DNA of 64,000 nt, from contig NZ_JRWK01000001.1 in the NCBI RefSeq assembly GCF_001729965.1, positions 62,001-126,000 on the forward strand. Direction: 5' to 3'. This stretch comes from Methanosphaera sp. WGK6. GTDB lineage: Archaea > Methanobacteriota > Methanobacteria > Methanobacteriales > Methanobacteriaceae. Below are positions 56,658-64,000 of this stretch, in pieces. The first letter of the stretch is position 1. Each line of letters starts with the position of its first letter. The position numbers and the translations under genes are program-made. The notes below the pieces were generated by a model, which saw only the letters and a program-made list of their open reading frames with translations, was not told where the DNA came from and searched no databases.

Positions 56658-57656
56658 CTAAAATTCTGCACTTTTTTGAATATTATCCCAGTTTTCCACA
56701 AACCAGTCATGTGTATTCTCAAGACCTTCTTCAAATGTATGTTGAGGTTTATATTTTAGAATTTTTTTAGCTTTATCTATGGAAGATAATAGTTTATTTT
56801 TCGCATCCCAATCTCTACGTTCTTTATATGCGATTCCTGCTTGATTATCACATAATTCATTCACTTTATTTGCCATATCAATAACTCGGTGATCTTTTCC
56901 TGAACCTAAATTAATTGATTCTCCAATAGCATCTTCCACTACGCCTAGACGGGTAAGTCCTTGTAGGATGTCATCAATATATGTCCAATCACGAGTTTCA
57001 TTTCCATCACCGGTTATAGGTAATGCTTGTCCATTCATTGCCCAATACATGAAATTGGGAATAACATTTCTATATTTACCAGGGACTTCTCCTGGACCGA
57101 ATACGTTGAAAAAACGGGCGTTTGCAATAGGCATATCATATAAATTATGGAAATAATTTGTGTATAATTCACCTAGTAATTTAGTAACTTGGTATGGTGT
57201 ATGTAAACTTATACTAATATCATGTTCTTCGAATGGCATTTTTGATTCTAAACCATAAACTCCACAACCACTACTTGAATATACAAATCTTTTAACTCCA
57301 GTTAATTGAGCATGTTCTAAAACTTTTAATATACCTAATCCATTAACTTTCAAATCTTTTTCAGGTTTATCTACAGAGTTTTGATTAGCAAAATGTGCTG
57401 CTAAATGGAACACATAATCTGGTTTTTGTTTAAATACCCATTTTAATACTTGATCATCACAAATATCTCCTTGTATAAACTCAACACAGTCTAATTTTGG
57501 TATATTCCATGTGTAAGCAGATGATAAATCATCTAAAATAATTATTTTTTTAGGGTTGTATTCAGCAAGTTTTCTTGTTAAATTACTTCCAACACAACCT
57601 GCGCCTCCCGTAATAAGAATTGTTTCTCCTTCATATGCACTAGCAACATCTATCAT
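56658..57656 (-). CDS. NAD-dependent sugar epimerase/dehydratase
   Basis: An extended-SDR protein acting on a nucleotide sugar. The NAD-binding loop is ITGGAGCVGSNL, with DDLSSAY after it. The catalytic Ser-Tyr-Lys are in VYSSSGCGVYG and PYQVTKLLGELY, and there is a FNVFGPGEVPGKYRNVIP substrate loop. The sequence fits UDP-glucose 4-epimerase or a related 4-epimerase; substrate unproven. ATG 57656 is chosen with GGAG six bases upstream. It heads the minus-strand glycan operon and could supply UDP-galactose for the mutase at 62809. Confidence 0.9.
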   Translation of the reverse strand: MIDVASAYEGETILITGGAGCVGSNLTRKLAEYNPKKIIILDDLSSAYTWNIPKLDCVEFIQGDICDDQVLKWVFKQKPDYVFHLAAHFANQNSVDKPEKDLKVNGLGILKVLEHAQLTGVKRFVYSSSGCGVYGLESKMPFEEHDISISLHTPYQVTKLLGELYTNYFHNLYDMPIANARFFNVFGPGEVPGKYRNVIPNFMYWAMNGQALPITGDGNETRDWTYIDDILQGLTRLGVVEDAIGESINLGSGKDHRVIDMANKVNELCDNQAGIAYKERRDWDAKNKLLSSIDKAKKILKYKPQHTFEEGLENTHDWFVENWDNIQKSAEF

Positions 57657-57924
57657 ATAAATCTCCAATTATATTATTAATCATATATTTTTTTACAGAA
57701 TTTTTAATTAATAATTTATATTTCTTTTTTGTTTTATTTAAATTTTAAAATATTTTTTTCTTATAAATAAAAATAATTTATTTTAAACAGTTTCATGATA
57801 TTTTGATTGTCTATGGTATTTTTTTTAACATATTCTATGTAATAAATACTCTTATTTTTAAATTAATTTATTTTAATCTTGTTTTCAAAATCTAAATTAG
57901 AATTTTAACATTATTTATAAAAAT

Positions 57925-57932
57925 TTTAAATA
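57925..57932 (+). promoter_or_regulatory. TATA box for leaderless methyltransferase gene
   Basis: TTTAAATA is centred about 28 bp before ATG 57956 with no ribosome site in between. This spacing predicts transcription starting at or next to the start codon. Confidence 0.4.
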
Positions 57933-57955
57933 AAATAATTTTCATATACTTATCT

Positions 57956-58573
57956 ATGAATGATAAATCTTATTGGGAACAATACTATAAAGAAAATCCT
58001 AATCCTGTAGAACCATCAACTTTTGCAAAATTTATTCGTGGTTTTTTAAATCCAGATAAATCTTTAATTGAGTTAGGTTGTGGAAATGGTAGGGATAGTG
58101 TATTTTTTGCTAAAAATAATTTAAAAGTAACTGCAATAGATCAGGTTGAAACTGAAATGGATTATTTAAATCATAAATACAGTTTATATAATCTTGATTT
58201 TAAAGCAGGTGATTTTACAAATTTGGGCACTGAAAAGAAATATGATTATATTTATTCACGATTCACACTACATTCAATTACTGAAGAAGCAGAATCCCGA
58301 GTTTTAAAATGGATAGGTTCACAATTAAATAAAAATGGTTTATTTTTCTTAGAAGTACGTAGTATTAAAGATCCCATGTTTGATAAAGGGGAAAAACTTA
58401 GTGATAATGAAAATGTAACTACTCATTATCGTAGATATCTTGATTTTGAAGATACTATTGAAAAATTAGAAAAAAATGGATTATCTATTATTTATAAGCT
58501 TGAAAGTCAAGGATTAGCAGTTTATAAGGATGATGATCCTATGTTGATACGAATAGTTTCTAAAAAAGAATAA
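57956..58573 (+). CDS. Class I SAM-dependent methyltransferase
   Basis: A 205-residue Rossmann methyltransferase with the SAM loop ELGCGNGRDSVFFAKN, the acidic strand VTAIDQVETEM, and YDYIYSRFTLHSITEEAE as motif IV. The substrate is unknown; its place among glycan genes suggests sugar or lipid methylation, but tellurite/thiopurine-like or tRNA methyltransferases have similar sequences. No ribosome site is seen; a TATA box 28 bp upstream points to a leaderless mRNA. It stands alone on the plus strand. Confidence 0.85.
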   Translation: MNDKSYWEQYYKENPNPVEPSTFAKFIRGFLNPDKSLIELGCGNGRDSVFFAKNNLKVTAIDQVETEMDYLNHKYSLYNLDFKAGDFTNLGTEKKYDYIYSRFTLHSITEEAESRVLKWIGSQLNKNGLFFLEVRSIKDPMFDKGEKLSDNENVTTHYRRYLDFEDTIEKLEKNGLSIIYKLESQGLAVYKDDDPMLIRIVSKKE

Positions 58574-58581
58574 TTGTTAAA

Positions 58582-59595
58582 TTATTTAAAATTATCATTT
58601 ATTTCTTTTAAGAAACTAATTGCTTCTTCAAATCCATTATCCATGTCTTTTTTTACATTATTATATTGATTTTTAACAAATCCTGTTGTATTATGATCTA
58701 ATGCAATATGAGGTATATGCATGTATTCTTGACCATAAATAATAGGTAAATATGATTCATAATCATGAGGACACATGAATTCATAATTTTCAAATTGTAT
58801 TTTATCCAGTGGAAATATATAATCTGTTTTATAAATTCTATTATGGATATTGTTATGCAGTCCATCTATTGCATCAGATACATGAGCAGTTTTTTCGTGA
58901 GTGAATTTCATTTTATTATTCTGTTTTATTAATCCTTCTTCAAAGGTCCATTCATTTTTACTAATCTTATCCCTAAGTTCTACTTGTAGTTCTGTTTGCA
59001 TATTGTTTCTTGTTTTAGTTAAACCTTCATCTTTTATGTAATCTTTTGGGAATACGTCAAAGTGTACAAAGGGTTTCTTATATGCGCATTGGAAAAATAA
59101 TATAAATGTATTATTATTTAATGTATCTAATTCATTTGTATTGTTAAGATCAGCATGTGGTTTAGTTAATTTTGATATTATAATATGTTCTTTTAGCCCT
59201 TCAATTTTTTCTATTTCTTTAGGAAATACTTTGACTAGTTTTTCATAATCATCACGTATCATTCCAATATCTATATCATCATCCCATGGTACAAAACCAC
59301 CATGTCTTACAGCACCAAGTAATGTTCCATAATCTAACCAGTAGTTTAAGTTATATTTTCTACATATATTATCAAATAAACGTAGTAATTCAAGAGATAG
59401 TAATTGTATTTGTCGCATAGTGCCTGTTGCTTTTATATCACAACTTGCAAAAATCATATCAAGCATTCTGTAGTGAGATTCTATTTCTTTAAATTTGTTA
59501 TTATTGTTAAATTTTTGAACTAATTCAATTACATGTTGATTATTTTTAATGTTTTCAGGTAACATTTGATATAATTTGGATAATACAAATACCAT
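58582..59595 (-). CDS. LicD-family phosphotransferase
   Basis: The protein has the LicD/fukutin core: NLNYWLDYGTLLGAVRHGG then PWDDDIDIGM (metal-binding DDDID) and HFDVFPKDY. Bacterial LicD attaches phosphocholine to teichoic acids, and other members transfer phospho-substituents onto glycans. The frame opens at ATG 59613 (MRRLKPM), but AGGAG lies inside that start and about ten bases before ATG 59595, which I prefer. About 337 residues. A perfect inverted repeat at 59663-59696 covers its likely TATA box. Confidence 0.9.
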   Translation of the reverse strand: MVFVLSKLYQMLPENIKNNQHVIELVQKFNNNNKFKEIESHYRMLDMIFASCDIKATGTMRQIQLLSLELLRLFDNICRKYNLNYWLDYGTLLGAVRHGGFVPWDDDIDIGMIRDDYEKLVKVFPKEIEKIEGLKEHIIISKLTKPHADLNNTNELDTLNNNTFILFFQCAYKKPFVHFDVFPKDYIKDEGLTKTRNNMQTELQVELRDKISKNEWTFEEGLIKQNNKMKFTHEKTAHVSDAIDGLHNNIHNRIYKTDYIFPLDKIQFENYEFMCPHDYESYLPIIYGQEYMHIPHIALDHNTTGFVKNQYNNVKKDMDNGFEEAISFLKEINDNFK

Positions 59596-59662
59596 AGGTT
59601 TTAATCTCCTCATATTTTCTTTTCTTTAAATGTATTGATTATTATTTTCTTTTTCAAAATAT

Positions 59663-59696
59663 TTATATACAAATATAGTGATTTTTTTGTATATAA
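59663..59696. promoter_or_regulatory. 11-bp perfect inverted repeat over the licD promoter
   Basis: TTATATACAAA (59663-59673) and TTTGTATATAA (59686-59696) are exact reverse complements 12 bp apart. On the minus strand the outer arm supplies TATATAAAT, a good TATA box about 70-100 bp before licD. A binding site for a dimeric regulator, perhaps the MsvR-type protein encoded next door, is inferred. Confidence 0.5.
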
Positions 59697-59825
59697 TTAG
59701 TTAGTTGGAGTTCTATCTTATAATAAATTTAAGCATAATTTTCATATTTTTTTTAAATTATTATTTAATATATTTCATTTTTTATGATAATTGTGTAGTT
59801 TTATGTGGAAATAATGGAATAAAAT

Positions 59826-59834
59826 TTATATTAT
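59826..59834 (+). promoter_or_regulatory. TATA box for leaderless MsvR-like gene
   Basis: TTTATATTA is centred about 26 bp before ATG 59856, and no ribosome site intervenes, so the transcript probably begins at the start codon. Confidence 0.4.
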
Positions 59835-59855
59835 CTATTGAATAGAATAGAAATT

Positions 59856-60593
59856 ATGATGCCTATAAATAATTTTAATAATATAAAAATTAAAATCTAT
59901 TCTACTACAAAAGGAATTAAGATAGTGGATAGTCCTATAAAAATACAAATTCTCAATATTCTTGAAGGACAGGTAAGTGAAGCTGAAATAGTCAAAACAA
60001 CAGGAAAATCTAAATCAACAATATCTGTACATTTAAAAAATCTAATTGATGAAGGAATAATTAGTTTTAAATCACATCCTCTTGATAGGCGTAGTAAATT
60101 ATTTTATATCTATGCAGATTATATAGGTGAAATTTTTCCAGATAAACTAATTTATAAGTTACCTGAAATAGAAAATGAGATCATGTCTCAGGAACAATTA
60201 TATATAGAGATGTTTAGGCAGTTTAAATCCATATTATTAGTTCATGGATTACAACTTGAACCGTTGGAAGTAGCAACAGGTCAAAGAATAGGTGAAAATA
60301 TCTATAAAACATTTAAATATTCAAATCTTGAAGAATTAGTGGAGTTAATAAAAGAAAAATTCAGTGAACTAAATCTAGGTCAAATAAAAATAAGTAGTTT
60401 TGAACCATTAATTTTCAAAAACAGCGGGTGTCATGAATGTTTTAAACTACAATATAATCTTCCAACATGTAATGTTACAAAAGGGATTTTGAAAGGTATA
60501 TTTGAAAAACATTTTGAAAAAGAAATTTCAGTAGAAGAAGTAGAATGTATTTCAAAATATGATGATTGTTGTACATTCATAATAGACTATTAA
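59856..60593 (+). CDS. MsvR-type transcriptional regulator (HTH + V4R)
   Basis: A methanogen-specific redox regulator family. An ArsR-like winged helix occupies the first ~100 residues (IKIQILNILEGQVSEAEIV, TGKSKSTISVHLKNLIDEG). The second half is a V4R domain ending CNVTKGILKGIFEKHF and EVECISKYDDCCTFII. Cysteines in GCHECF, PTCNV, ECIS and DDCC suit thiol-based sensing. Known MsvR proteins bind inverted repeats near TATA boxes. TTG 59838 is an upstream in-frame option, but a TATA box placed 26 bp before ATG 59856 supports that start and a leaderless message. Its targets may include licD. Confidence 0.88.
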   Translation: MMPINNFNNIKIKIYSTTKGIKIVDSPIKIQILNILEGQVSEAEIVKTTGKSKSTISVHLKNLIDEGIISFKSHPLDRRSKLFYIYADYIGEIFPDKLIYKLPEIENEIMSQEQLYIEMFRQFKSILLVHGLQLEPLEVATGQRIGENIYKTFKYSNLEELVELIKEKFSELNLGQIKISSFEPLIFKNSGCHECFKLQYNLPTCNVTKGILKGIFEKHFEKEISVEEVECISKYDDCCTFIIDY

Positions 60594-61294
60594 TAGGGTT
60601 TATACTTTTTAATTCTTCTTTGAATGTTCACTGGAATAAATGTAAACCAATCACCCATACATGTACGGATTAATTTCTCTTTTTTATATTTTTTCTGTAA
60701 ATTAGGTAATGTTTCATAATAACCTTCAGACATGGAAGCACCTTTAGATCTATGTTCAAGTTCTGTTGGAATTAAATATGCATTATATCCTTTTTCTCTA
60801 ATATTATACACATAATCTACACAATATAAGTGCCAATCAGGACATTGTTTTTCATCAAGTAAATATTTATTAAAAATTTCACGTGGAATAATAAATAAAC
60901 ATTCATCTAATGTACTTGCAAGTTCTGTTTTATCTAATTTATATGGTGAAACATCAACTGGACTTAATCCTTGTTTAATATTACTTCTAACAAGACTATC
61001 TGTAGTTTTTCCAGCCACACCTATAATTCCTATATTATCTAACTGTTTTATCTTATGACATGTATCTATAATCCAATTTTCATTAATGAAATTAATATCT
61101 TGATGAGTAAATACTAGATATTCTCCTTTGGATTTACTTGCACCATAATTCAGTGCACTCGCAGCATTGGAAAATTTATTTTTTCTATTATCTACTAAAA
61201 TTAATTCATAATCTCCTTTTTGTTTTTTAAGACTTTTCAAGAGGTAATTTTCTAGTATTTCTATATTGTTATATACACAAATAATACTCATCAT
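60590..61294 (-). CDS. GT2-like glycosyltransferase
   Basis: A 234-residue GT-A protein beginning MMSIICVYNNIEILENYL, with ILVDNRKNKFSNAASALNYG and VFTHQDINFINENWI replacing the usual DxD (HQD). KGYNAYLIPTELEHRSKGAS marks the C-terminal catalytic region. Relatives are sugar transferases of surface-glycan clusters. Its stop overlaps the convergent MsvR-like gene by four bases. It is 6 bp after the flippase gene. Confidence 0.85.
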   Translation of the reverse strand: MMSIICVYNNIEILENYLLKSLKKQKGDYELILVDNRKNKFSNAASALNYGASKSKGEYLVFTHQDINFINENWIIDTCHKIKQLDNIGIIGVAGKTTDSLVRSNIKQGLSPVDVSPYKLDKTELASTLDECLFIIPREIFNKYLLDEKQCPDWHLYCVDYVYNIREKGYNAYLIPTELEHRSKGASMSEGYYETLPNLQKKYKKEKLIRTCMGDWFTFIPVNIQRRIKKYKPY

Positions 61295-61300
61295 AACATA

Positions 61301-62752
61301 TCACTCATAGTTACTTATTATTTTATTAATCTTTTCAGGTAGTAATTGTTTTAATATGTTTAAATCATCCTTATCAAATGTTTTAATAGCAAAAATACTA
61401 ATAAAGTAAACTATTATTCCTATAATGACACTTGTGAATAATTCAAGGTTTAATATATAAAGTACAATACCCATAACTAAACTTGCAATAAAAGGTTTAA
61501 CAAGTATACTTCTAAGAGGTACAGAATATCCATACTTATTCATAATATACATATAGAATAATACCATACTTACTTCATTTAAAACAGTGATAAATGCAGC
61601 ACCTATACCACCAGATAACTTGATTAATATGAAATTCCCTACAGTACTTAATATCAAACATAAAAATGTAACTTTAACGGTTTCATGTTGTTTATTAATT
61701 GATGCAATACTATTTCCCAATATATAACTTAAAAATATTGCAGGTAATGCCCATATGATTAATTTTAATACAGGAATTGTATTTACATATGCTGATCCAT
61801 ATATAAATAGTATGATTTTATCTGCTAATACCAGGGTTCCCATAGATATAGGTACGCTGATTATTGTTAAGTATTTTAAAGATTTTTTATAGGAATAATC
61901 AAGCATATCTTTATTATCAACATAAAACTTTGAAAATATTGGCATTATTGCAGTTGAATATACAGTTGGTATAAATATGAGTGCTTGCATTAAATTAAAT
62001 GCAGCAGTATATTCTCCTACTTGTGCACTAGTTGTTAACATATTTAATAGAATTGTATTCATTCTAAATGAAATTAATGCAAATATACTAGTAATAGCAA
62101 GAGGAAATGCTGTGTAAATTAAATATTTCCAGAATTTTAAATCAACTTGAAAATGAATTAATCCATAGTTTTTAGTACACATCGTAAAATTATAGATTAA
62201 TACAATAATTGATGCTAGTAAATAAACTAATGATACTGCGATTACTGATTGTTTAGTAAATACACAGAATAAAATTCCTATAAATAATACTACTGCATTA
62301 ATTATCTCGGATATTGACTGATATTCCATTTCTTCAAATGCTCTAAACATAGAAGTAAAAGTACCACTAAATGCATTAATAATGACTGATGAACCAATAA
62401 TATAAACTACATTTTTAGTTATTTCATTGAATGTTCCAATATTAACAAAGATAACTAATATTAACATGGTTATTAAGGATAATATTAGTTTTATCATTCC
62501 GTGATTGCCTAAATATTTATCACTCTTATTTTTATCTCTCGCAACTTCACGTATTGTTAGTGTAGAAAGACCTAGGTCTGTAAAAATAGCAAATAATCCT
62601 GAAATTGCAGTAGCAAAAGAAATAATACCAAAATTTGTTGTTCCAAGATATCTTGCTGAGTATAGTGTATAAAAGAATGCAAGAATATAACTTACCATTT
62701 GTGATAGGAATAATACACTTGTATTTTTCACTAATGTTTTAACAGTACTCAT
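61301..62752 (-). CDS. Wzx-type oligosaccharide flippase
   Basis: This MATE/MOP-superfamily membrane protein of 483 residues has about 14 predicted spans. It begins LVKNTSVLFLSQMVSYILAF, and TNFGIISFATAISGLFAIFTDLGLSTLTIRE is the family signature region. It probably turns lipid-linked oligosaccharides to the outer face of the membrane. It lies between glf and a GT2 gene on the same strand. Confidence 0.92.
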   Translation of the reverse strand: MSTVKTLVKNTSVLFLSQMVSYILAFFYTLYSARYLGTTNFGIISFATAISGLFAIFTDLGLSTLTIREVARDKNKSDKYLGNHGMIKLILSLITMLILVIFVNIGTFNEITKNVVYIIGSSVIINAFSGTFTSMFRAFEEMEYQSISEIINAVVLFIGILFCVFTKQSVIAVSLVYLLASIIVLIYNFTMCTKNYGLIHFQVDLKFWKYLIYTAFPLAITSIFALISFRMNTILLNMLTTSAQVGEYTAAFNLMQALIFIPTVYSTAIMPIFSKFYVDNKDMLDYSYKKSLKYLTIISVPISMGTLVLADKIILFIYGSAYVNTIPVLKLIIWALPAIFLSYILGNSIASINKQHETVKVTFLCLILSTVGNFILIKLSGGIGAAFITVLNEVSMVLFYMYIMNKYGYSVPLRSILVKPFIASLVMGIVLYILNLELFTSVIIGIIVYFISIFAIKTFDKDDLNILKQLLPEKINKIISNYE

Positions 62753-62808
62753 ATTTAATCACATTATTCTTTTTTAATTCTAAAAATTATGAAATTTCTT
62801 ATTTTTAT

Positions 62809-63960
62809 TTAAACAAGTTCTTTTATTAAATCAAGAACATTTCTTACTATCGTAGCCATACTTATTTTTTTATATTCATTTAATTGTCCAATAAATGTTA
62901 TTTGAGGATAATCTTTAGTTAATTCTTTATATTTATCATATAATTCTATATTTTTATTATTAGTAAGAAGATGATGTGGTATGCTTCTTTCTTCAAAATT
63001 AGAATTATATTCTATTGGAAATTCAAATTGAATCGTTGTTTTATTTGATTGTTGTCCTGTTAGATATTTATATTCTGTTATTTGTGTAAAATGGTATTCA
63101 TCAAGGTAAAGTATTGTAGCATTTTTTTGGAAATATTGCTGATTAATAGTTTCGTTCATTATTATGGATGATTTATACTCTAATTTTCCATATTTATAAT
63201 TGAAAAATTCATCTATTTGTCCAGTAAATATAATTTTTCCTTTAAATTCTTCATCTTCATAGTATAGTTTTTTATTTTCATAATCAACATGTATTAATTC
63301 ATCATACTCTTTTTCTAAAAGAATGGTAATATTATGATTGGATAACATATTTTCAAACATCGCAGTATAACCATTAGTTGGTATACCTTGATATAAATCT
63401 AAATAATATCTACAGTCATAGGATACTTGGATAGGTATATTTCCAGCAATTGTATGGCCTAACGAATTATAGGAGTTACCTAATTCTTTTTCAAGATAAT
63501 TAATAGAATTTATATGAATATACTCAGTAAATTTTTTTAAATATTTATTATCTATCTTTTCAATGTCAGAAAGTGGTATTCTATCATTCACATTGTATAA
63601 TTTAAGTAATGCTGATTTTATTTTTGAGGAATCTTCCGGTAAACATTTATCTATTGAAATTAGGTTTAAAGGTAATGGTATGAACATATCTTCTTTTTTA
63701 CCAACTATTTTATGATTATAAATATCCCAGTTTGTGAATAATGAAAGATAGTCATAAACATCTCTGTCATCTGTATGGAATATATGTGGTCCATATTTAT
63801 GGATTAAAAGGCCATCGTCATTATAACAATCATAGCAATTTCCTCCAATATGATCTCGTTTATCAATTAACAGTACTTTTTTATTATGAATATTTGCTAA
63901 TTGTTCTGCTGCAGTTATTCCTGCAATTCCTGCTCCTACAATTATAAAATCATATGCCAC
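62809..63960 (-). CDS. glf: UDP-galactopyranose mutase
   Basis: This FAD enzyme interconverts UDP-galactopyranose and UDP-galactofuranose. It has the N-terminal dinucleotide loop FIIVGAGIAGITAAEQLA, DKRDHIGGNCYD and YGPHIFHTDD, all family signatures, then FTGQIDEFFNYKYGKLEYKS. The 383-residue length is typical. Its presence predicts galactofuranose in the surface glycan. It is first in a three-gene operon with the flippase and a GT2; the sequence upstream ends at the window edge 40 bp away. Confidence 0.96.
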   Translation of the reverse strand: MAYDFIIVGAGIAGITAAEQLANIHNKKVLLIDKRDHIGGNCYDCYNDDGLLIHKYGPHIFHTDDRDVYDYLSLFTNWDIYNHKIVGKKEDMFIPLPLNLISIDKCLPEDSSKIKSALLKLYNVNDRIPLSDIEKIDNKYLKKFTEYIHINSINYLEKELGNSYNSLGHTIAGNIPIQVSYDCRYYLDLYQGIPTNGYTAMFENMLSNHNITILLEKEYDELIHVDYENKKLYYEDEEFKGKIIFTGQIDEFFNYKYGKLEYKSSIIMNETINQQYFQKNATILYLDEYHFTQITEYKYLTGQQSNKTTIQFEFPIEYNSNFEERSIPHHLLTNNKNIELYDKYKELTKDYPQITFIGQLNEYKKISMATIVRNVLDLIKELV

Positions 63961-64000
63961 GTTTATAATCCTCCAAATATATTAACTCAGTGTTTTCTAT

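Noticed and set aside
59614-59855. Canonical MsvR box TTCG-N9-CGAA
   Set aside because: No TTCG/CGAA pair occurs between licD and the regulator; only the TATATACAAA-type inverted repeat is present.
1-64000. Insertion sequences, integrases or prophage genes
   Set aside because: No transposase, integrase or phage structural motifs were seen in any frame, and no terminal inverted repeats flank the accessory genes.

Overview
The window is strongly AT-rich archaeal DNA, most likely from a Methanobacteriaceae methanogen and best matching Methanosphaera. Supporting genes are a methanogenesis marker 12 protein, an MsvR-type redox regulator, a fused Kae1-Bud32 gene, Hef, archaeal S15, aconitase-X phosphomevalonate dehydratase, and a cell-surface protein with Ig-like and pseudomurein-binding-type repeats. 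Ribosome binding sites are of the GGTGAT/GGAG type. TTG starts are common, and two genes appear to start with ATT. The species assignment is an inference; no rRNA or mcr gene lies in the window.

Positions 1-15.7 kb hold housekeeping genes, mostly on the minus strand. In order of transcription they are a CobT-like protein, a frameshifted rdgB, rps15, a RecJ-like DHH protein, phosphomevalonate dehydratase large subunit, hef, a PLD-helicase-DUF3427 protein, a tRNA m1A methyltransferase, pyrB and a cupin. A frameshifted cbiG sits at the left edge. Kae1-Bud32 is convergent with uppP.

Positions 15.9-23.4 kb carry ilvE, then a gene-poor stretch with a short remnant of a radical-SAM SPASM domain next to a secreted Cys-rich protein. 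These are followed by two identical tRNA-Val genes, a membrane-anchored Mrr-like nuclease, surE, marker 12, ilvC and an isolated Cas4-like nuclease.

Positions 23.4-27.8 kb contain a tandem duplication of the acetohydroxyacid synthase pair (ilvB-ilvH-ilvB-ilvH). The two ilvB copies share two perfectly identical tracts flanking a divergent segment. In that segment the specificity Trp of one copy is Leu in the other.

Positions 28-37.9 kb carry biosynthesis and repair genes: purD, argF, hisF, a proteasome-beta-like Ntn hydrolase with its catalytic residues kept, ogg, a cyclophilin, argD, an XPD/DinG helicase and cbiL.

Positions 37.9-64 kb are a surface-glycan region. It holds nine GT4 and four GT2 glycosyltransferases, a DUF2206-like membrane protein, an NAD-dependent sugar epimerase, a LicD-family transferase, a flippase, UDP-galactopyranose mutase and the Ig/PMBR surface protein. 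Together these could make, export and display an exopolysaccharide or wall glycan, possibly with galactofuranose and phospho-substituents. An MsvR-type regulator lies inside the region, and a perfect inverted repeat overlaps the presumed promoter of the divergent licD gene.
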